A stretch of 64,000 nt of DNA from an uncultured Schlesneria sp. (lineage in GTDB: Bacteria; Planctomycetota; Planctomycetia; Planctomycetales; Planctomycetaceae). Position 1 is the stretch's first letter, and each line of letters begins with the position of its first letter. The position numbers were made by a program, and so were the translations under genes. Positions 50,801 through 59,924 of this stretch are shown here, in pieces. Below the pieces are notes generated by a model. The model saw only the letters and a list, made by a program, of their open reading frames with translations, ran no database searches and was not told where the DNA came from. The DNA lies in the NCBI GenBank assembly GCA_903840265.1, contig CAIMFH010000185.1, forward strand, positions 1-64,000. Direction: 5' to 3'.

Positions 50801-51296
50801 GGGCAGTCTGCAACTGAAGCCGAAAGTCAACTGGCAGATTCGCATTCCGATTCTCGTTGTCCTGTTGCTCCCGGTGTTAATTGCACCGGGATTGTCGGGG
50901 CCGGGGCGGATCCTGGCGTGCGTTATGCCGCTGATGTTGTGCGGCACGTTTCGGATTTCGCGAATCAGCGATGGTTGGCTGCGTTCGCGCTTGTTCATGG
51001 GTTTCGTGCCGGTACAAACGCACAAGTGTAAGCTGGCCGCCGTCGTTTACATCGGGACGAAGTATGGTGGGGATGAACCGGGGGTCGGCACGTTTGTGCT
51101 GTTCGGTCCGGTGCAATACTTCTTCGGATACATCTTCGACTTCCTGATCCCGGCGATGGGAGGTCCCTACGAACTCTGGCTAGAAACCGCCAAGGGCCGC
51201 GAGTTCATCGTGTGGCAGGGCTTCAATCAGGAGTATTTTGAGAAGAACCTGGAGCTGCTGCGGAATCAGACTGGGGCGGAGATCAAGACGAAGTGA
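50661..51296 (+). CDS. Small membrane-associated protein overlapping pckA, start uncertain
   Basis: The frame runs 211 codons from ATG 50661, inside the pckA 3' end, with AGAGG six bases upstream. The first 50 residues are Arg/Ser/Thr-rich and look like out-of-frame pckA sequence. The plausible protein begins near residue 53: VNWQIRIPILVVLLLPVLIA, a membrane helix, then a second hydrophobic stretch and a soluble C-terminus with FVLFGPVQYFFGYIFDFLIP and FIVWQGFNQEYFEKNLELLR. No ATG, GTG or TTG suits that point: the first in-frame candidates are CTG at 50808 or a TTG within the helix. Either translation overlaps pckA by 140 bp or it uses a rare start. Family not recognised. Confidence 0.55.
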   Translation: MQSSTRGRLGPIQPPTTTPLANWLAFSKKTTPSSKRGASSRERWTGEGSLQLKPKVNWQIRIPILVVLLLPVLIAPGLSGPGRILACVMPLMLCGTFRISRISDGWLRSRLFMGFVPVQTHKCKLAAVVYIGTKYGGDEPGVGTFVLFGPVQYFFGYIFDFLIPAMGGPYELWLETAKGREFIVWQGFNQEYFEKNLELLRNQTGAEIKTK

Positions 51297-51318
51297 CGGA
51301 ATTGTGGCGAGGCCGTTG

Positions 51319-51681
51319 ATGTCGTTTCCTCCCGATAACGCGCGATCATGGTCCCAAATTGTCGCGCACTACGAGGGCTTCCTTGACCAGCCTTGGGCAG
51401 TCGCAATGCATCGCTTGACGACGTTCCTCGATACGCGGGGATACGTCGAGGCAGGCTTGCACGGCACAACTTCGATGGCGGATCTGCTGTTAGGAAGAGC
51501 GAGTGATGTCTTGAATAATCCTCGGATACGAATCCAACCAACTGCGGCCAATATCCGAATTGCCTATGAAGACGGATCACCAGAACCTTGGGCTATCGAA
51601 GTCGGTTTTGATGAACTCTGCGATCGAGTCGAAAGAGTTCTGGTAAAACGCGCACGTTGGTTCAAGATCGCCGGTACGTGA
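51319..51681 (+). CDS. Uncharacterised small protein
   Basis: 120 residues from ATG 51319, preceded by GAGG at about seven bases. Soluble, mixed alpha/beta: SWSQIVAHYEGFLDQPWAVA, RLTTFLDTRGYVEAGLHGTT, PAANIRIAYEDGSPEPWAIE-like and VERVLVKRARWFKI. No motif is recognised. Third positions are less GC-rich than in pckA or truD, like the CHAT gene nearby, suggesting it belongs to the same accessory patch. It is convergent with the CHAT gene, leaving 200 bp between them. Confidence 0.5.
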   Translation: MSFPPDNARSWSQIVAHYEGFLDQPWAVAMHRLTTFLDTRGYVEAGLHGTTSMADLLLGRASDVLNNPRIRIQPTAANIRIAYEDGSPEPWAIEVGFDELCDRVERVLVKRARWFKIAGT

Positions 51682-51880
51682 TTGACGTGCGTTGCGAGAC
51701 CTCCTGGAACTTGAAGAGATAACAGCAGACTCCTTGCTTCAAATCTCGCTATCCAAGCTGAATGACCGGGGTAACCCCGAGGTTTATATCGGAATCTGCA
51801 AGTCTTTCTTGTTTGAAGGTTGCGGCCACAACGTTGCGGAAGCGTTAGCGACCCAAATCAATGGTTGTCATCCTGGCGGT

Positions 51881-54250
51881 CTAGAGTGCCTGGTGATCAC
51901 TGCCCACGTACACTCCCCAACCCAAAGCGTTCCATGCTCCTGCCACGTGCATGGAATTTACGAACCGCATTACATCCTCCGCCAAACGCCAAGGGTCGGA
52001 ATTAAGCGTGGAATCAGCGAGGCCCAACAATAAATCGCGGTAGAGATCGAACGTCGCTGGCAACATCCACGCTGGCCATGAAGATGCGACTGCCGCACGA
52101 GCCCCGGCACGTAGTGCCAGTGATGCGACCGAACCAAACTCGCCGGTCGCCTGAGTTACACCGCCGCCACCGAAGCATGTGAATCCGACCACAATCGAAG
52201 CGCGGAGAAGACGCACTCCCTGCCATACCTTCAGCGCGTCCTCCTGCTCAGCACCGAATTGCAGCTGGAGTTCGTTCAGGATACCGCCTTGGATGCCGTG
52301 CCCTCCCGTTAGAATGAGGCGAGCGGGAGCAGCTTGGAGGGCTTCGCAGAACGTTGCTCGGGCCGAACATCGCACGACTTTTGCGCCGACTGCAACGGCA
52401 AGTTCCATGAACATGCCATCGAGTGGATCGCCGACTTTAAAGCAGTTCAGGGCCAGAATACCGTCTTGCTCGTCAGCGGCGGCAGCTGCGGATTGCGGGG
52501 CGATATCCAGATCAGACACGAGCACGGCGCTGGGGCGGAGGCTTGATTCTGCGAGAAGTCCGCACCACGGCATGTGCAGGCCATTGCCGTATGTTTCCAC
52601 CAGAACTGGGCAACCTGCTGGAGATCTCAGGGACACCTCCGATAGTAGATTGTTGACGCCGAGTTGTCCGCGGAGCCGGTCTGCGAGTTCATTCCATCGC
52701 AGGCCTGAATCCGGTGCCTGCTTTGTCTTTTCAAAATGCAAGAGATCGTGGCGAGCTTGTTGAGAGATCGACTGCAAATCGGTGAAGCACTCCAGCGTCC
52801 CGCGCATGCCAATTTCATTAGCCTTATCGCCATAGGACGCGCGGATCACGATATTCGGATGTGAGACGCACACCTGTAACAGCGCTGCACGCAAAGAGCG
52901 ATCGGGCTTTGACCACGGTGTTCCGCGCAGTTCTTGGTACGCCTGGTTAAAAAAACGCTCTGAGTTATCGAGCTCATCGACGCTGCAGAGATGGGCATAG
53001 CCGAGCCAGTCGTTGGCAGAGCGGAGGAAGAAGCTGCGCGTGACAGGATCGGTAATCTTGGGGAGCACCAAGGCAAGGTTTTTGATTGCCACGGCCACCC
53101 ACTGTCGGCACCGACCGTAGTCGCACAGCAGGGCGTAGCACTCCACCAGCCGTGTTGCTGAGTCATGGAAATCTGGATGGTGGGGGGGTACCTGAGACAT
53201 CGCCTCATCGAGCCGCTTGGCCAACTGCTCAATGGTGCCTTTGAATTCAAGTAGGTCCTGAGGACGATGTCGAAGGCGGAAGGCAATATGTCCAACCTCG
53301 CTGGATAAAATGTGTGCCTCCTTCAAACCCACAGTACGGTAATCGTCCGCCAGTCGCTCAAAATCTTCGTGTGGAAATCGCGGCCATTCCCCCTCAGCCT
53401 GTGCCCGCGCCAATTCAAAAACGAACCGAAGATAGCGGCAGGCGAGGTCCGCTCGACGGAAATCTTCGCCAGTGCGATCCGGCCAAGTCTGCCTTTCGCC
53501 GGCTTCTCGCCAGACTCTCATCTCCGCCTCGAGTTCGCGCAGAGCTCCGGCTGGACCAATTTCCGCTTCGTTCTTGATGGCCGCGGCCCGCTCAATCAAG
53601 GTGAGTAACTGGCAGGATTCCAAATGCTCCCAAATAAGGTTGCAGATGGTTCTGGCGAGCGCGGCGCACGTCGCGTGCAGATGCAAGTCGTCGCGTCGCT
53701 CGGAAAGCAACTGGTTCGCGACTAACGCGCGAATGCTGCAGAGCAACTTTAGTCCAGCATCCGTGTCACCGGCTACCGTGTACAATCGGCAGCCTCGGAT
53801 CGCGACTAGGCTGAGGGCGAATTGCAATCGAGGCTGATGTTCCATCATCGGCCAAGCACACATTAAGTGGGCATGTAACCTTTCGATCGCGCTCTGGTCG
53901 ATAAGTTCCGGCGCGGCGGTATAGGCCAGCAAGTCGATGACCACAGGAAGGAACACGCTGCGTGCCTGAGGTCCAATTTCTCGGCGGATCGCCTCGGCCA
54001 GCAACGGCAGACCTTCCTCATCCGTGCCGCAAGTCGCCGTTAGCCAGTCAAATTGAACTGCAGCTCTGGCGAGTTCGGCGCGTCGCAAAAGTTCGAGAGC
54101 AGGAGGGAACGGATATTCGAGTGGCAGGTTGTATAGGTCGCTGAGCAGGCAGTTTAAGCTCCAGCGGTCGCCAGCGAATTCAACGGTATCGTCGGCGCTA
54201 AGACCGGCCTCCAGAAACTCTTGGAGACCGCTAACTCTGATGTGCGTCAT
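51881..54250 (-). CDS. CHAT-domain protein (caspase-like protease) with helical N-terminus
   Basis: 789 residues, ATG 54250. Residues 1-530 are almost wholly alpha-helical and TPR-like, but without clean TPR consensus. Residues about 540-789 form a CHAT domain: PVLVETYGNGLHMPWCGLLA at the start, LILTGGHGIQGG with catalytic His651, VVGFTCFGGG with Cys692, then GEFGSVASLALRAGARAAVA and SSWPAWMLPATFDLYRDLLL, the 'fallen into gaps but still supplied' end of the fold. The His/Cys dyad is intact, so it is probably an active protease. CHAT proteases act in bacterial defence and programmed cell death, often activated by a partner; no obvious partner is adjacent. Its GC3 appears lower than that of flanking housekeeping genes. 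Confidence 0.82.
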   Translation of the reverse strand: MTHIRVSGLQEFLEAGLSADDTVEFAGDRWSLNCLLSDLYNLPLEYPFPPALELLRRAELARAAVQFDWLTATCGTDEEGLPLLAEAIRREIGPQARSVFLPVVIDLLAYTAAPELIDQSAIERLHAHLMCAWPMMEHQPRLQFALSLVAIRGCRLYTVAGDTDAGLKLLCSIRALVANQLLSERRDDLHLHATCAALARTICNLIWEHLESCQLLTLIERAAAIKNEAEIGPAGALRELEAEMRVWREAGERQTWPDRTGEDFRRADLACRYLRFVFELARAQAEGEWPRFPHEDFERLADDYRTVGLKEAHILSSEVGHIAFRLRHRPQDLLEFKGTIEQLAKRLDEAMSQVPPHHPDFHDSATRLVECYALLCDYGRCRQWVAVAIKNLALVLPKITDPVTRSFFLRSANDWLGYAHLCSVDELDNSERFFNQAYQELRGTPWSKPDRSLRAALLQVCVSHPNIVIRASYGDKANEIGMRGTLECFTDLQSISQQARHDLLHFEKTKQAPDSGLRWNELADRLRGQLGVNNLLSEVSLRSPAGCPVLVETYGNGLHMPWCGLLAESSLRPSAVLVSDLDIAPQSAAAAADEQDGILALNCFKVGDPLDGMFMELAVAVGAKVVRCSARATFCEALQAAPARLILTGGHGIQGGILNELQLQFGAEQEDALKVWQGVRLLRASIVVGFTCFGGGGVTQATGEFGSVASLALRAGARAAVASSWPAWMLPATFDLYRDLLLGLADSTLNSDPWRLAEDVMRFVNSMHVAGAWNALGWGVYVGSDHQAL

Positions 54251-54547
54251 TTGTGTTGTTTTTCGATTTAAGCTGACTGCGTTCTGATGTGACCAGAGAT
54301 GTTCAGCGCAACTCTCGCGAAGGTTGCTACGATTGATCCTCCGTAACGATCCGATTGTCCAACCTTTTCGGTTGCCTTGCGATTCGAAGTGCTGCCGCGA
54401 TTTCGGCCCCGCTGCTGACGGTAATGCTCAGGGTACCTGCCCTTGACGACATTCAACTAGCTTGGTCCCTAAGAGCCGCTGCAACGAAACGTGATGGCGA
54501 TCGAGTACCGATTCAAGTTCGTTTGAGCAAACCTGTTGCTTTCGACA

Positions 54548-55153
54548 TCAGATCCCGGTCAACGCTTTGAAGGAATCGACCCACCAGCCGAAGAGCATGC
54601 AATAGGTGATCAGCGTCAGGTGGATCATCACGATCACCCAGAACACGACTCGGAATGACACCTTCAGCGTCTTGTGGCGAAAGGTGATTCGCGCGAGGTG
54701 GGCTCCTGGCCAGCCACCGAAGACGGATAGCAAATGCAGGGTTCGTTCGGAGATTCTCGGTTTGTCGCGGATGGCGCTGCGTTTATCGACTCCGTACAGC
54801 ACGAATGCCAGCGAACTGCAGACGACTGTGGCCAACAGGTAGATCGCAAACGTGGCCGACAGCTTGATGCCATCGGTTGTGAAGGCGCGATAGAGCAGAT
54901 AGCTGGCCACCAATAGCCAGACAATCGCAAAAAAGGTGAACCAGCGTTGAAAGCGGCTGAACGGGTTCAACCATTCCAACCAGGTGCGTTTACGTGCCAC
55001 GATAATCCATTCAGGCCGACTTAGATCTAATGCCAGTGATCTCGGGTGAGATTGGCGAAACCGATATTTCTCACAACGGAATTGCCGCAAAAAAGGATCA
55101 TAACCGGTCTGCGGGCGAAACTCTTGCAGATCAGATGTCGAGTCCAGGGCCAT
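54548..55153 (-). CDS. DUF1294 membrane protein
   Basis: 201 residues. About 65 polar residues are followed by two membrane helices (FTFFAIVWLLVASYLLYRAF, AIYLLATVVCSSLAFVLYGV), then the DUF1294 signature YGVDKRSAIRDKPRISERTL, LSVFGGWPGAHLARITFRHK, and a final helix. DUF1294 proteins are small membrane proteins, in some bacteria fused to a cold-shock domain; there is no cold-shock domain here, and the N-terminal part is not recognised. Function unknown. Confidence 0.82.
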   Translation of the reverse strand: MALDSTSDLQEFRPQTGYDPFLRQFRCEKYRFRQSHPRSLALDLSRPEWIIVARKRTWLEWLNPFSRFQRWFTFFAIVWLLVASYLLYRAFTTDGIKLSATFAIYLLATVVCSSLAFVLYGVDKRSAIRDKPRISERTLHLLSVFGGWPGAHLARITFRHKTLKVSFRVVFWVIVMIHLTLITYCMLFGWWVDSFKALTGI

Positions 55154-55177
55154 CGCCTATATCACGATGCGGAAAGT

Positions 55178-55261
55178 GTGGCACGCCATGAGTCTTCGAA
55201 GGGCGTGGGATTTCGGCTTCAGTCATAACCACGCCCTTCGCAAAGCCTCAGGGCGTGCCAC
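55178..55261. repeat. Palindromic repeat, GTGGCACGCC family, copy 2
   Basis: 84 bp; the arms are nearly identical to those of 21674-21756 (GTGGCACGCCATGAGTCTTC shared), while the loop and right inner arm show several changes. It lies 100 bp upstream of the start of the 1503-residue PQQ-like protein gene and may influence its expression. Confidence 0.85.
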
Positions 55262-55365
55262 CCAGTCTGCGTCTGCCGCGGACTTCCGATCCGGGTCCGC
55301 GCTGACAACTGCGGTCCCGATCGGGTATCCTGTCGCTTGCTCGAACTCCCCAGGCGGAGACAAGG

Positions 55366-58300
55366 ATGCGACGATTTTCATTGATTTGTTCATTGGCGGT
55401 GGCCTTTCAGGCACTGCTTGGCACCATGGTTGGTGCGCAGAACAATTTTGGCGTTACCGAAGTCCCTTCGTTGACGGTGGAAGCAGACCGCGAAGATCTG
55501 GAGGCGTGGCAAGAAGCCAAGCAGGCGATCGACCGCAAGCAGTATTTGTCAGCGGTGCGATTGCTGCAGTTTCTGATCGACCGGCCCGAAGACAGCTTTC
55601 TGAAGAAGGATTTTAAGAACGAGCACGCTGCTGAAGGGGGGCTGCGCAAACAGGCGGTCCGCTTAATTCAGTCGTTGCCCGCCGATGGGATTGCAGCCTA
55701 CGATCTGGAATACGGAGCGACTGCCAGCCAGATGCTCGCGACGGCCATTGAGAACGACGACGATGCGGCTAAGGCCGAGGTGGCTCGTCGATTCGCGGCG
55801 ACGTCGGCCGGGTATCAGGCGGTGATCTCACTCGCTGCACAAGCTGCCGATCAGAATCATGCGCTTGAGGCGGCACTCTTGATCGAGCCACTGCGGTATC
55901 ACCCGAAGCGACAACCTCAACTCGCACTGCAGCGTGCGGTCTATTGGAGTCGCGCGGGTCGACTCGAACGAGGAGTCGCGGGACTCCGGGAACTCAAGAA
56001 GACGGTTCCGTCGGGCAAGCTGCACATTGCGGGCGACGAGATCACGCTGCCAACCAGTGACGACCAGGCGGCGCCCTGGCTGACGAACTATGTCGCGAAG
56101 ATTGGCGCGTCGCCGGTCGCCGTGGATTCGTGGTTGTTGCCGGGGGGCAACGCGGCCCGCAATGCATCGGCACAAGCCGCCAGTCCAGTGGGTGGCAACG
56201 CCTGGCGCGTCTCGACACTGGAGCACCTGTCGCTGGACGGCCGGCCTGACGAGGATCGTCGACATCGCGCCGGCTTTCAGGAAGTGATCGATCGCATCCG
56301 CCAGTCACTGATTGAAGAGAATCGGCCTTTACTGACGGCTGCGGAACCACTGGTGATCGGCGACAAGGTCGTCTATCGAACGATCGGTGATGTCACCGCC
56401 GTCAGTTTGAAAACCGGCGAACTGTTGTGGCGTTCCTCGCTGCTCGATGAATCGCTGGTCCGGTTAATTAATCCGCTGTCGATGGATGCGCGACTGCGAA
56501 ACAGCCGCGCGGTGATGACGGAATCTCATCTGGAACAGCGAGTCTATCGCGACCTCACGTCGGGGACGATCAGTAGCGATGGCGAGACGGTCTTCGCACT
56601 GGAAGAGTTGGAACGAGCCGCCAGCTTCTCGGCGAATGCCTTGGGGATGGTTTCTGAGCCGCGCCCCGTCAATAAGCTGGTGGCTTATGATCTGGCGGGC
56701 GGAAGGATGCTGTGGGAAGTCGGCGGTCCGCGCGGTTCGCTGCCGGAAGAGCTTTCGTCTCAATTCTTTCTTGGTCCGCCATTGCCGGTAGACGGACTGC
56801 TGTATGTCATGTCCGAAGTGCAGGGGGCTCTGAAGCTGTCGGCGCTGAAGCAGGATGAGGATCGACGTTCGGTCCAGGTGCTCTGGTCGCAGACGCTCGT
56901 TTCTGTCAATCGGCCCGTGTCGTTGCATATGCCTCGTCGATTATCGGGGCTTTCGCCGTCGATCTCGGATGGGATTCTGGTCTGCCCCACTTCCAGTGGT
57001 GCTGTCGTGGCGATCGATCTGGCCCGACGATCGCTGTTGTGGGGGTTCCAGTATCCTTCCGCCGTTCAGCCCGCCTGGCAGAATGGCTTTAATTTTCAAG
57101 GGCGGAGTCCGCAGGATATCCAGCTCGAAGAGGCCGATAAGTCCAGCCGTTGGACGGACAACACGGTCGTCATTGCTGAGGGAAAGGTGCTGGTCACTCC
57201 CCGCGATGCGGGTAGCCTGTACTGCCTTGATCTGGTCGACGGTCATGAGTTATGGAGGTTGAACCGCGAAGAATGGTTGTATGTGGCCTGCGTCGTCGAT
57301 GGTCGAGTTGTCCTCGTCGGTCGACACGGAGTCGGGGCTGTTCAATTGGCTGACGGCACGGAAGCGAAGTCATTTGCCGAAGCCGAAGTCGAGCCCGCAG
57401 GCCGCGGAGTACGGGTTGGCACGTCCTATTTTCTGCCAACCACAACCGGTGAAATTGCCACGATCGATCTGCGAACTGGGCAGGTGGTGGCACAATCGAA
57501 GTTGGCTCAAGGGATGATTCCCGGCAACCTCGCTGCCGGTAGCGGCGCGATTGTCGCGTTGGGTGCCAGCGACCTGATTGGCTTTGCTCCGCTCAGCACA
57601 ATTCAGCAGCGGATTGCCGATGAACTGAAGACGAACGCTCAAGATCCCCGTGCCCTGGCGCTGCGTGGCGAGTTGCGGCTGCATAGCGGTGACGAGGCCA
57701 ATGGACTGAAAGATCTGCGCGAGTCGCTGGCGAAGCGGCCCGACCCCTATGTCAAATCGGTATTGGCTGCGTCGCTATTGGCGAGTGCCCGAGCCAAGCC
57801 CGCAACGATTGGCGACTACGTCACGGAACTCGAAACGCTGACGGACGACCCCCAGCAGAAGAACGAGTATCTGCGCTTGTATTCGCAATCGCTGGAAGCT
57901 GCCGGAGATCGTCGTGGGGCGTTTGCTCAATTGATTCGACTGGCGCAGACCGCGCAGTTCCTGGACGACATGCTGGTGGTCGAATCGGGTTATTCGGTAC
58001 GCACCGGCCGATCGATTCGAGCGCGACTGATCGGCATGTATGCCGCCGCATCTCCGGAGGAACAAGTTGAATTAGATCGCACCCTGGAGCAGCACATTCG
58101 TTCGTCCGGCGAGGGGGTCGAGAAGGCCAAGCACCTGGAACGCTGCTTGCGATTCTTCAGCGGGCTTCCGAAAGCTGAATCGCTGTTGCTTCAGTTGACG
58201 ATGCAGTTAGAGGATGGGAAACGTCGCGCCGATTTGCTGAAGGCATTCCTGCGATCCAGTGACAACGCCATCGCCGCTCGTGCGACGGCGTCTCAGTGCG

Positions 58301-59877
58301 TGTCGCTGATTGCCGAAGAGCAGTATGCCGAGGCTGTCCCTTTGATCAGTCGACTGCGGACTGAGTTTGCTGATCAGGACTGCTTGAATGGTCAGAATGG
58401 TCGCAGCTTGGCCGAGAAATGGGGAGCAGAAGAGCCGCTACGAACGCTGATGGCGACGCCAACCGTCTGGGCCGCGGGCTCGATCGGTTTTCGCAGGATC
58501 AACACTCCAAATGGGAGTGATCAGCCAGCGAGTATCCCTTGTGAAGTCGTTTCGCGTGCCGGCCCGTCACTGGCGGGATGGTCGTTCGAGACCGACGTGA
58601 GAGGAGCCGTGTTAACGGCCCGCGATGCTGCAGGGGCTCTGCGCTGGGCACTTCCATTGTTGGCCGACGATGCCGGTGATCCAGAAGGGCGCAATGCTCT
58701 TTCCAGTCAGATTTGGATTCATGATAACTGGCTGATCATCTCTCGCTGGTCGCATTTCCTGGCGATCGATAGTTCGGCCGCGACTCCGCGGATTGCCTGG
58801 CAGCAATCGCTGAGAACATCGATCGACAATCAGCAGCAAACGGCACTCGCGATCGCCAGGCGCCAGAACGGACGGGTCGGGCAGATGGTCGGAGTGACTC
58901 GGCAAGGACAGGTTGTCGGGATTACGCGTGAAACCGTGATCTATACGATCGGCTCGAAATTCCGCGCGTGCGAACTGGAAACGGGGCGTCTGGCCTGGTC
59001 GCGACAAGATGTCGGTTCCGGGCGTTTCGAAGCGACGGCGGATGATCAGGCGGTGATGATTCACTTGAACGGTATCACGCTGCTGCGCACGTTGGATGGG
59101 GCACGATTGGCCAAGCGATTGCTGCACCCCGGGACCACACTTTGGAGCCGAGGATCGCAACTGCTGGTCGCACGTTCTAAGGGCGAGCGGACGAACTATG
59201 AGATGCGAAACACGGTCACTGATTCCGTGACCTGGAGCCAGGACTTTCCCAATCAATCTCTGGCTGCCGTTGTTGAGGATGAAGATCTGGCGGTGCTGGA
59301 GCCCAAGGGGCAGCTCGTCATGTTGCGTCTGGTGAATGGTCGCGAACGCTATCGCACGGAGTTGCCGATCAAGATTGAATCTCGCGACAAAAGCTGGTTC
59401 GCCGTTCAGCGGTGTCTGGATCGCGACATAGTTCTTGGCGGCGAGACCTATGTCCACCGGCCGGGTGCGCAAATCATGCCCTTCGTGAATCCGATTGCTC
59501 TTCCGGTGAATCGATCCGCTGTGGCGTTCGAGGGATTTGTGTGCTCGGTCGCACCAGCCGATGGCAAGCTGCAGTGGGCAACGGCTGTCGAAAAGGCTGC
59601 TTTTGATCGATCACAACAGGCCAGTCTGCCGGTCTTACTGCTGGCAACTCGTCACGCGGATGGACGTATGAACGGCAATCCGTTTTCGCAGCGTCTCCGC
59701 GTCAATGCCGATTTGCTTGACAAGCGAACTGGACGACGGATCTATTCGACGGAAGAGCTCTCGTCGCTGATGCCACCGCGGCTGGAAGCTGACCCGGATG
59801 AAGGGCGCATCACTGCGAACTTCAACGAGTGGCAACTGGAGTTGACGGTTCCTGCAGCACCGAAACTCGCTCCATAG
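55366..59877 (+). CDS. Very large exported PQQ-like beta-propeller protein
   Basis: 1503 residues, ATG 55366 with GGAG and AAGG just upstream. The signal peptide MRRFSLICSLAVAFQALLGT ends near MVGAQ. Residues about 40-230 are helical and TPR-like (QEAKQAIDRKQYLSAVRLLQ). The rest holds many propeller-type blades in two groups: TGELLWRSSLL, GRMLWEVGGPR, RSLLWGFQYPS, GHELWRLNRE, and after a helical stretch at about 760-1000 a second group with GALRWALPLL, PRIAWQQSL, GRLAWSRQD and DSVTWSQDF. Probably two propellers and two helical regions in one periplasmic protein. Whether it binds PQQ is not shown. It is likely cotranscribed with the next gene, 48 bp downstream. Confidence 0.85.
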   Translation: MRRFSLICSLAVAFQALLGTMVGAQNNFGVTEVPSLTVEADREDLEAWQEAKQAIDRKQYLSAVRLLQFLIDRPEDSFLKKDFKNEHAAEGGLRKQAVRLIQSLPADGIAAYDLEYGATASQMLATAIENDDDAAKAEVARRFAATSAGYQAVISLAAQAADQNHALEAALLIEPLRYHPKRQPQLALQRAVYWSRAGRLERGVAGLRELKKTVPSGKLHIAGDEITLPTSDDQAAPWLTNYVAKIGASPVAVDSWLLPGGNAARNASAQAASPVGGNAWRVSTLEHLSLDGRPDEDRRHRAGFQEVIDRIRQSLIEENRPLLTAAEPLVIGDKVVYRTIGDVTAVSLKTGELLWRSSLLDESLVRLINPLSMDARLRNSRAVMTESHLEQRVYRDLTSGTISSDGETVFALEELERAASFSANALGMVSEPRPVNKLVAYDLAGGRMLWEVGGPRGSLPEELSSQFFLGPPLPVDGLLYVMSEVQGALKLSALKQDEDRRSVQVLWSQTLVSVNRPVSLHMPRRLSGLSPSISDGILVCPTSSGAVVAIDLARRSLLWGFQYPSAVQPAWQNGFNFQGRSPQDIQLEEADKSSRWTDNTVVIAEGKVLVTPRDAGSLYCLDLVDGHELWRLNREEWLYVACVVDGRVVLVGRHGVGAVQLADGTEAKSFAEAEVEPAGRGVRVGTSYFLPTTTGEIATIDLRTGQVVAQSKLAQGMIPGNLAAGSGAIVALGASDLIGFAPLSTIQQRIADELKTNAQDPRALALRGELRLHSGDEANGLKDLRESLAKRPDPYVKSVLAASLLASARAKPATIGDYVTELETLTDDPQQKNEYLRLYSQSLEAAGDRRGAFAQLIRLAQTAQFLDDMLVVESGYSVRTGRSIRARLIGMYAAASPEEQVELDRTLEQHIRSSGEGVEKAKHLERCLRFFSGLPKAESLLLQLTMQLEDGKRRADLLKAFLRSSDNAIAARATASQCVSLIAEEQYAEAVPLISRLRTEFADQDCLNGQNGRSLAEKWGAEEPLRTLMATPTVWAAGSIGFRRINTPNGSDQPASIPCEVVSRAGPSLAGWSFETDVRGAVLTARDAAGALRWALPLLADDAGDPEGRNALSSQIWIHDNWLIISRWSHFLAIDSSAATPRIAWQQSLRTSIDNQQQTALAIARRQNGRVGQMVGVTRQGQVVGITRETVIYTIGSKFRACELETGRLAWSRQDVGSGRFEATADDQAVMIHLNGITLLRTLDGARLAKRLLHPGTTLWSRGSQLLVARSKGERTNYEMRNTVTDSVTWSQDFPNQSLAAVVEDEDLAVLEPKGQLVMLRLVNGRERYRTELPIKIESRDKSWFAVQRCLDRDIVLGGETYVHRPGAQIMPFVNPIALPVNRSAVAFEGFVCSVAPADGKLQWATAVEKAAFDRSQQASLPVLLLATRHADGRMNGNPFSQRLRVNADLLDKRTGRRIYSTEELSSLMPPRLEADPDEGRITANFNEWQLELTVPAAPKLAP

Positions 59878-59924
59878 TCGGGCCGGTTGAGCGCTCACAT
59901 GATGTTTGGATAACAGGTGCAAGT

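Noticed and set aside
51692-52033. Open frame of 113 codons with TTG start downstream of the 120-residue gene
   Set aside because: It overlaps the 3' end of the CHAT gene on the other strand by about 150 bp, has no recognisable domain and no good ribosome binding site. The first 60 codons could be real, but I cannot support it.
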